Translations under genes and position numbers: made by a program
Origin: Nonomuraea sp. NEAU-A123
Lineage (GTDB): Bacteria; Actinomycetota; Actinomycetes; Streptosporangiales; Streptosporangiaceae
Length of the DNA: 64,000 nt
Reading direction: 5' to 3'
Assembly (NCBI RefSeq): GCF_018603905.1
Contig: NZ_JAHFZZ010000001.1
Coordinates: 496,001-560,000 of the forward strand
Part shown: piece by piece, positions 59,162 through 64,000 of the stretch
How positions within the stretch are numbered: position 1 is the stretch's first letter
Layout: every line of letters starts with the position of its first letter
Notes under the pieces: generated by a model
The model's input: only the letters and a program-made list of their open reading frames with translations
Database searches by the model: none
Told to the model about the DNA's origin: nothing

Positions 59162-60625
59162 CTAGCAGCGCTTGTCGCGGAGCGGCAGACGCCCGGAGGT
59201 CAGGAAGTCGGTCACCGACTGGTCGCCGCAGGCGTTGCCGTTGGCCAGGTAGACGCCGTGGCCGCCGGAGTCGACGCTGACCATGCGGGCCCGCTGCCCG
59301 AACGCCTGGCGCATCTTCAGCGCACCGCTGTACGGCGTCGACGGGTCACGCAGGTTCTGGATGAGCAGCACGTTGGCCGGGCCGTGCGAGCTGACCCGTA
59401 CGGGCCGCTCGGCGGGCTTGACCGGCCAGTACGCGCACGGCCCCATGTTGACCGGCATGCCCGCGGTCAGCGGGTGGGCGATCCGGTCACGCGCCACCTG
59501 TCGCTGGTGCGCGGCGACCGAGTCCGGCCACTCGACGTCGTTGCACATGGTGGCGCCGGCGATGGCGGCGGTGTTCTGCAGGGCGGCCGCCGGCGGCGTG
59601 TTCGACGGGGGCAGTTCGCCTGTGGTCAGGGCGGCTCGCATGAGCCCGGCCAGCATGGGGAAGTTCGTGTCGGAGTAGAGCGCGTTGAGCATGGTCTCGC
59701 GCAGGAGGTTGCCGTTCAGCTCCGCGGGATTGGCCCCCGGCCAGGGCAGGGGCTCGCGGTCCAGGTCGGCCGCGAGCTTGAGGAAGGTCTGGCGGACCGC
59801 GGCCGCGTCGGCGCCGAGGCCGTACTCGCCGTCACGGGCCGCGGCCCAGGCGGCGTAGTCGGGGAAGCGGTCCTCCACGCCGACGGCGTAGTTGGCCAGC
59901 CACTGCCGCGCCACCCGGTTCGGATCGGGATCGTCGTTGCTGTCCAGGACGACCCGGTCGGTGCGCCCGGGGAACATGGTGGCGTAGACGGCGCCCGCGT
60001 AGGTGCCGTAGGAGACGCCCCAGTAGGAGATCTTCCGCTCGCCCAGCGCCCGGCGGATGCCGTCGATGTCCCGGGCCTCGTCGCGGGTGCTGATGTGCCG
60101 GATGAGCGGCCCGCCGTTACGGGCGCAGGCCTCGGCGATCCGGCGCGACCAGGCGGCGTTCTCCGCGATGCCGCCGTCGGCGTCGGGGTACGGCTTGAGC
60201 TTGGTGAGCGCGAGATCACGGGTCTCGAGCCCGCACGAGACCGGTGAGCTCTGGCCCACGCCACGCGGGTCGAACCCGATGATGTCGTAGCGGTCGAGCA
60301 CATCCTGCGGCAGCTTCTTGACCATGACGCTGGGCCGGTTCAGGCCCGGACTGCCCGGCCCGCCGGGGATGATCAGCAGCACGCCACGGCGTGACGCGGG
60401 CTTGGCGGTCCTGATCCGCGACACGGCCAGCGAGATCGTCGGCCCGCCGGACGCCTGGTAGTCCAGGGGAACCTGAAGGGTGGCGCATTCCTGCCGCGCG
60501 TCGACACCGGCCCCGGCGGGGCAGGCACTCCACGAGGTGGCCGCCGCCTGTGCGGGGGCGACAAGTGCCGCGGCAAGGATGGCGGTGGCTGCTCCGGTGG
60601 CGGACAGTCTCGCAAGGTTTCGCAT
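59162..60625 (-). CDS. secreted tripeptidyl-aminopeptidase-family alpha/beta hydrolase
   Basis: This 487-aa exported peptidase has a signal peptide (1-27, TAILAAALVAPAQAAA), the N-terminal WSACPAGAGVDARQECATLQ (disulfide Cys pair), oxyanion region LIIPGGPGSPG, nucleophile Ser in YWGVSYGTYAGAVY, and a C-terminal TAP-like domain with Asp in LIQNLRDPSTPYSG and His in VDSGGHGVYL. It removes tripeptides or similar from peptides outside the cell. An internally deleted relative is at 18294-18868. Confidence 0.92.
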   Translation of the reverse strand: MRNLARLSATGAATAILAAALVAPAQAAATSWSACPAGAGVDARQECATLQVPLDYQASGGPTISLAVSRIRTAKPASRRGVLLIIPGGPGSPGLNRPSVMVKKLPQDVLDRYDIIGFDPRGVGQSSPVSCGLETRDLALTKLKPYPDADGGIAENAAWSRRIAEACARNGGPLIRHISTRDEARDIDGIRRALGERKISYWGVSYGTYAGAVYATMFPGRTDRVVLDSNDDPDPNRVARQWLANYAVGVEDRFPDYAAWAAARDGEYGLGADAAAVRQTFLKLAADLDREPLPWPGANPAELNGNLLRETMLNALYSDTNFPMLAGLMRAALTTGELPPSNTPPAAALQNTAAIAGATMCNDVEWPDSVAAHQRQVARDRIAHPLTAGMPVNMGPCAYWPVKPAERPVRVSSHGPANVLLIQNLRDPSTPYSGALKMRQAFGQRARMVSVDSGGHGVYLANGNACGDQSVTDFLTSGRLPLRDKRC

Positions 60626-60771
60626 CGGGGGTCCTCTTCAGTTCGGCTTGTGTGATCGACTCTGCCGAGCCGCGGATCTTCGAACCAGAGACCGCGTCAC
60701 CGAAGATCCATGACCTCCTCACGAAACGGACAACCCGTAGGCTTGCCCCCGATCTGACACGGGGGAGTGAG

Positions 60772-62832
60772 TTGTCGCAGGTTCCGGTACCGCGCCTGGC
60801 GCGGGGGATCGTCATCGTGGTGCTCGCCGGGTTCACGTCCGTCTATCTGCTGGCGGGCTCACCGCTCGCGATCGTGGCGTTCGGGCTGCAGCTCGTCTAC
60901 GTGCTGCGCTCCCTGCGGCGGTTCAGGGGGCCGTGGCTGCTGGTCGTACAGGCGCTGGTCGGCTACGTGGCCACGCTCGGCTTCGGCACCTCCGTCGGGC
61001 TGCTCGGCTTCCTGGGCGGGTCGCTGCTGCTGACCCCGGCCTGGCCGCTGGCCCCGCTGGTGGCGATCAGCGCCGCCGTCGCCGGTCCGGCGGACCCGGC
61101 GATCAGCATGGTGCTGATCGCCCTGGTGATCTACGGTCTCACCCGGCTCACCGATCGGGTGGACGAGACGCACGCCGCCCGGCTGGCGCTGGCTCTGGCG
61201 GCGGCGGCCGAGGAGCGGTTGCGCATCGCCACCGGGCTGAGCGACGGCCTCGGCAGAGGGCTCGCCGCGATCGCGGCAGGCGTCCGGTCGGTTGTGGATC
61301 AGCCGGAACGCGCCGCGGAGGTGCTCGGCGAGGTCGTCGGCACCGCCCGCCGCTCCCTGGCCACCGCCAGGAACGCCGCCGCGGACTACCGCGCCACGTC
61401 ACTGGCGCCCGAGATGACGACCGCCCGCGCGATGCTGACAGCCGCGCTGATCAAGACCGAGACGCGGGTCGGGCACGCCGAGCCGCTCGGCCCCGCGGGC
61501 GCGCTGCTCGCGGCGGTGCTGCGGGAGGTGGTGACCGAGGCCGTACGGCAGAACACCGCCAGAACGTGCGTGATCGAGACCATCGCGGCCGACGGCACGG
61601 TACGGCTGCGCGTCACTCACGACGGCGCCCGCACGGCCGAGGACGAGAGCCTGACCGACCTGGCCCCGCAGTTGAGCCAGGCGGGCGGCAGCCTGACCAC
61701 GGGCCTGTCCGCCGAGGGCTGGTTGACCGTCGACGCCGTGCTGCCCGAGAGGCCGGCGGAGGCCGAGGAGGACCCGGGCGCCTACCGGCTGTCCGTCGCG
61801 CTGCTCGCCGCCGTGCTGGTCGGATTCTCGATCAAGGCGCTGCTGCTCGTCCCCGCGAGCCTGCTGGTGCCCGCGACGGCCTGTCTCGCCGTGATCGTCG
61901 TCATGCAGCTCCGGTATGTCAACGGGCGGCACATGGCCGCGCTCGCAGTGCTGGCGCTGCTGGTCTACCTGCCGATTCCGGTGTTCGGCAGGGCCTGGGT
62001 GGGCGTGGCCGGGTTCCTCGCCGGCCCGATCCTGCTCGCGTTCCGGTGGCGGGTGGCCTGGCCCCTGGTCGGGTGCGTGACGGTGAGTGTGGCGGCGAGC
62101 GCGGTGCTGCTCGGCCTGCCGGTCCCGGTCACGGTCAACTTCGCCGCGAGCACGGTCGTGACCGGGCTGGTCGTGTACGGGCTGCTCAAACTGGCGCAGT
62201 TGGTGCGGGAGCTGCAGGAGGCCAGGCAGGCGCTGGCCCGCTCCGCCGTGGTCGAGGAGCGCCTGCGCGCCGCCCGCGACCTCCATGACCTGCTGGGGCA
62301 CAGCCTGGCCGCGATCCTGCTCAAGTGCGAGCTGGCCAGACGCCTGGACCCCGTGCGGGCCCGTGCCGAGTTGGTGGACGTGCTGGCGATGGCCGAGAAG
62401 GCGGAGGCGGATCTGCGGGTGATCTCCGGTGCACAGCCGGAGATGTCGCTGGCCGCCGAGGCCGCGTCGGCACGGTCGGTGCTGGCCGCCGCGGGCATCC
62501 AGGTGGAGCTCGACCTCACGCACGGGGAGCTGCCCGCGGAGGTGGAGAACGTCCTGGGCACGGTGCTGCGGGAAGCGGTGACCAACGTGCTCAGGCACAG
62601 CTCGGCCCGGCACTGCGCGATCACGACGGTGGTGGAGGGTGGGGTGGTCCGGCTCCGCGTACGCAACGACGGCGTGCGTTCGGCGGAGGGGCGGCCAGGT
62701 TCGGCCGGGATCGGCAACCTGACCACCCGCCTGGCGGCGCTGGACGGACGGCTCGGCACGGCTCGCGAAGACGACTGGTTCGAGCTGACGGCCCAGGCGC
62801 CCAGTTCCCTGCCGATCGCTCAGGCCGGTTAG
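60772..62832 (+). CDS. tandem-duplicated membrane sensor histidine kinase (first half degenerate)
   Basis: This 686-aa protein consists of two units of TM block, DHp helix and HATPase. The second unit has the H-box RDLHDLLGHSLAAI (phospho-acceptor His505), N-box REAVTNVLRHSSA and G-box GSAGIGNLTTRLAALDG of NarL-type (HisKA_3) kinases. In the first unit the H-box reads GLSDGLGRGL with Ser157 in place of His, the N-box Asn is Glu (REVVTEAVRQ), and the G-box is lost. Only half the chain can be a kinase. TTG 60772 after GGGGGAG is the likely start. Its stop overlaps that of the convergent response regulator. Confidence 0.82.
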   Translation: MSQVPVPRLARGIVIVVLAGFTSVYLLAGSPLAIVAFGLQLVYVLRSLRRFRGPWLLVVQALVGYVATLGFGTSVGLLGFLGGSLLLTPAWPLAPLVAISAAVAGPADPAISMVLIALVIYGLTRLTDRVDETHAARLALALAAAAEERLRIATGLSDGLGRGLAAIAAGVRSVVDQPERAAEVLGEVVGTARRSLATARNAAADYRATSLAPEMTTARAMLTAALIKTETRVGHAEPLGPAGALLAAVLREVVTEAVRQNTARTCVIETIAADGTVRLRVTHDGARTAEDESLTDLAPQLSQAGGSLTTGLSAEGWLTVDAVLPERPAEAEEDPGAYRLSVALLAAVLVGFSIKALLLVPASLLVPATACLAVIVVMQLRYVNGRHMAALAVLALLVYLPIPVFGRAWVGVAGFLAGPILLAFRWRVAWPLVGCVTVSVAASAVLLGLPVPVTVNFAASTVVTGLVVYGLLKLAQLVRELQEARQALARSAVVEERLRAARDLHDLLGHSLAAILLKCELARRLDPVRARAELVDVLAMAEKAEADLRVISGAQPEMSLAAEAASARSVLAAAGIQVELDLTHGELPAEVENVLGTVLREAVTNVLRHSSARHCAITTVVEGGVVRLRVRNDGVRSAEGRPGSAGIGNLTTRLAALDGRLGTAREDDWFELTAQAPSSLPIAQAG

Positions 62833-63437
62833 ATCCAGCCCGCCTCGGTGGCGATGCGGACGGCGTCGGTGCGGTTGCGGGCGTTGAGCTTGGCGACGAT
62901 GGCGGTCAGGTAGTTGCGCACCGTCCCCGCGCCCAGAAAGAGCTGGGACGCTATCTCGGCCGCGTCGGCGCCGCCCGCCGCCATGCGCAGCACGTCGGCC
63001 TCCCGGGGGGTCAGCGGGTTGTCGGCCAGGTCCCAGGCGGTGACCGCCAGCGAGGGGTCGAGCACCCGCTTGCCGGCCGCGACCTCGCGGATCGCCGAGA
63101 CCAGGTCCTCCGGCGGCGCGGTCTTCAGCAGGAACCCGTCCACCTGCGCCGAGAGCGCGCGGCGCAGGTGCCCCGGCTTGCCGTGTCCGGTGAGCATGAG
63201 CGTGCGGCACGACGGCAGCTTCACGCGGAGTTCGGCCGCGGCGGCCAGGCCGTCGAGCGTGCCGGGCATGTCGATGTCGAGCACCGCGACATCCGGCCGG
63301 TGAACCAGGGCCGAGGGAATGGCGGCGTCGCCCGACTCGACCGCGGCCACGATCTCCAGGTCCGGTTCGAGGCCGAGCAGCGCGACCAGGGCGCCCCGGA
63401 TGACGTGCTGGTCCTCGGCGAGAAGCACACGAATCAC
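62829..63437 (-). CDS. NarL-family response regulator
   Basis: The 202-aa protein has a receiver domain (1-120: LLAEDQ acidic pocket, phospho-Asp in VAVLDIDMPGTLDG, Thr in LMLTGHG, Lys in GFLLKTAPPEDL) and a C-terminal LuxR HTH (LTPREADVLRMAAGGADAAEIASQLFLGAGTVRNYLTAIVAKL). It is the obvious partner of the neighbouring kinase, but the genes are convergent and share stop-codon bases (TTAG). It is divergent from the MacB-type ATPase gene it may regulate. Confidence 0.93.
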   Translation of the reverse strand: MIRVLLAEDQHVIRGALVALLGLEPDLEIVAAVESGDAAIPSALVHRPDVAVLDIDMPGTLDGLAAAAELRVKLPSCRTLMLTGHGKPGHLRRALSAQVDGFLLKTAPPEDLVSAIREVAAGKRVLDPSLAVTAWDLADNPLTPREADVLRMAAGGADAAEIASQLFLGAGTVRNYLTAIVAKLNARNRTDAVRIATEAGWI

Positions 63438-63439
63438 AG

Positions 63440-63477
63440 TGATATGTCTATCAGTGTCCGGATCATGATGACGTCAT
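63440..63477. promoter_or_regulatory. palindromes in the divergent regulator/exporter gap
   Basis: TGATA-TGTC-TATCA (63440-63453) and ATGACGTCAT (63468-63477) are two palindromes in the 98-bp gap between the response regulator and the ABC ATPase gene. Both are candidate binding sites for the response regulator. Confidence 0.45.
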
Positions 63478-63535
63478 GGTGGATGCGTGATCGGCTCTCT
63501 GGTCCGCGCCGTACCTGGTCAGCAGGGTAGAAGCC

Positions 63536-64000
63536 ATGACAGACGTGCTGCGCTTGGACGCGGTGAGCAAGGTTTACGGGAAGGGACAGGGCGCGGTCGC
63601 GGCCCTGCGCGAAGTGTCGGTGGGCATTCCCCGCGGGAGCTTCACCGCGGTCATGGGCCCTTCGGGATCGGGCAAGAGCACGTTCCTGCACTGCGCGGCG
63701 GGGCTGGACGTGCCGTCCTCGGGTTCGGTGCGGCTCGGCGGCACCGAACTGGCCGGGATGGACGAGACCGCGCTGACCGTGTTGCGCAGGCAGCGGATCG
63801 GCTTCGTGTTCCAGGCGTTCAACCTGGTCTCGGCGCTCACCGTGATCGAGAACATCACACTGCCGCTGCGGTTGGCGGGCGTGCGGACGGACCGCGCATG
63901 GCTCGACGAGGTCGTGTCCAAGGTGGGCCTGGAGGGGCGGACGGGCCACCGGCCCGCGCAGCTTTCCGGGGGCCAGCAGCAGCGGGTGGCCATCGCCAGG
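63536..64000 (+). CDS. ABC transporter ATP-binding protein (MacB/LolD type), partial
   Basis: 155 residues are visible before the window ends: MTDVLRLDAVSKVYGKGQG, Walker A GPSGSGKSTFL, Q-loop FVFQAFNLVSALTVIENI and signature LSGGQQQRVAIAR. Walker B and the permease gene lie beyond base 64000. It is close to the ATPase at 40869-41609 in sequence. Adjacency to a two-component system suggests an exporter responding to envelope stress or antimicrobial peptides. Confidence 0.92.
   Translation, partial: MTDVLRLDAVSKVYGKGQGAVAALREVSVGIPRGSFTAVMGPSGSGKSTFLHCAAGLDVPSSGSVRLGGTELAGMDETALTVLRRQRIGFVFQAFNLVSALTVIENITLPLRLAGVRTDRAWLDEVVSKVGLEGRTGHRPAQLSGGQQQRVAIAR

Overview
The window is about 70% G+C DNA with strongly GC3-biased codons, many GTG/TTG starts and AGGAGG-type ribosome sites. 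Its regulator repertoire is typical of filamentous actinomycetes: GntR/FCD, IclR, SARP/AfsR-like BTAD-NB-ARC, LAL-type LuxR, and an FHA/Ser-Thr kinase pair. It looks like a chromosomal segment of a Streptosporangiaceae-type actinomycete (Nonomuraea/Streptosporangium-like); this is an inference from gene style, not a database match. No rRNA, tRNA, transposase, integrase or CRISPR array was seen. A near-perfect parS site (8917-8932) suggests the segment is in the ParB-marked, origin-side part of the chromosome.

1-14.4 kb: two amine/amino-acid catabolic blocks. The first is one long leftward operon running from 8532 to beyond base 1: peptide-type binding lipoprotein, HAD hydrolase, FAD amine oxidoreductase, OppB, OppC, an embedded GntR regulator, OppD, OppF, aldehyde dehydrogenase. 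Most junctions overlap. A divergent promoter region with paired TTGTNNACAA operators and the parS site separates it from a His-rich zinc/cobalt-type CDF exporter. The second block (10.1-14.4 kb, rightward) has a GNAT acetyltransferase, a small ferredoxin-fold-like protein, a class III aminotransferase, a SoxA/SolA-like FAD oxidase and its own GntR regulator behind a 16-bp palindrome.

14.4-19 kb: an epoxide hydrolase preceded by a 16-codon leader ORF and a hairpin; a TetR/beta-lactamase-family pair sharing an ACCGACCGNTAGGT-type operator; and two decayed genes, a TlpA-like N-terminal stub and an internally deleted secreted alpha/beta hydrolase.

19-29.6 kb: a divergent FHA-domain protein and receptor-like Ser/Thr kinase; a class V aminotransferase/RidA operon facing an IclR regulator; an NADP-dependent MDR reductase; an AhpD-like protein; a large SARP-family regulator and a secreted protein.

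29.6-37.8 kb: two solute-binding lipoproteins of the glutamate (family 3) type bracket the region. One is in an operon with a membrane-anchored HTH protein, an arrangement that recalls GlnX/GlnH sensing. The other is followed by a fused GluC-GluD permease with no ATPase nearby. Between them are a PhyH-type dioxygenase and an EPSP-synthase homologue whose catalytic Glu and Lys positions are replaced.

37.8-64 kb: envelope and signalling genes. These are a GDSL (CE2-like) esterase, a lipoprotein protease, a MacB-type ABC exporter, a LAL regulator, an N-acetylmuramoyl-alanine amidase, a MOSC-reductase-ferredoxin fusion, an aldo/keto reductase with a divergent XRE regulator, a second SARP regulator with an in-frame amber near its end, a VanX-like dipeptidase, a CHAP hydrolase with six WRPSTGHWY repeats, a TetR/SDR pair, a secreted TAP-family peptidase, a tandem-duplicated histidine kinase whose first half is dead, its convergent NarL-type regulator, and the start of another MacB-type ATPase.
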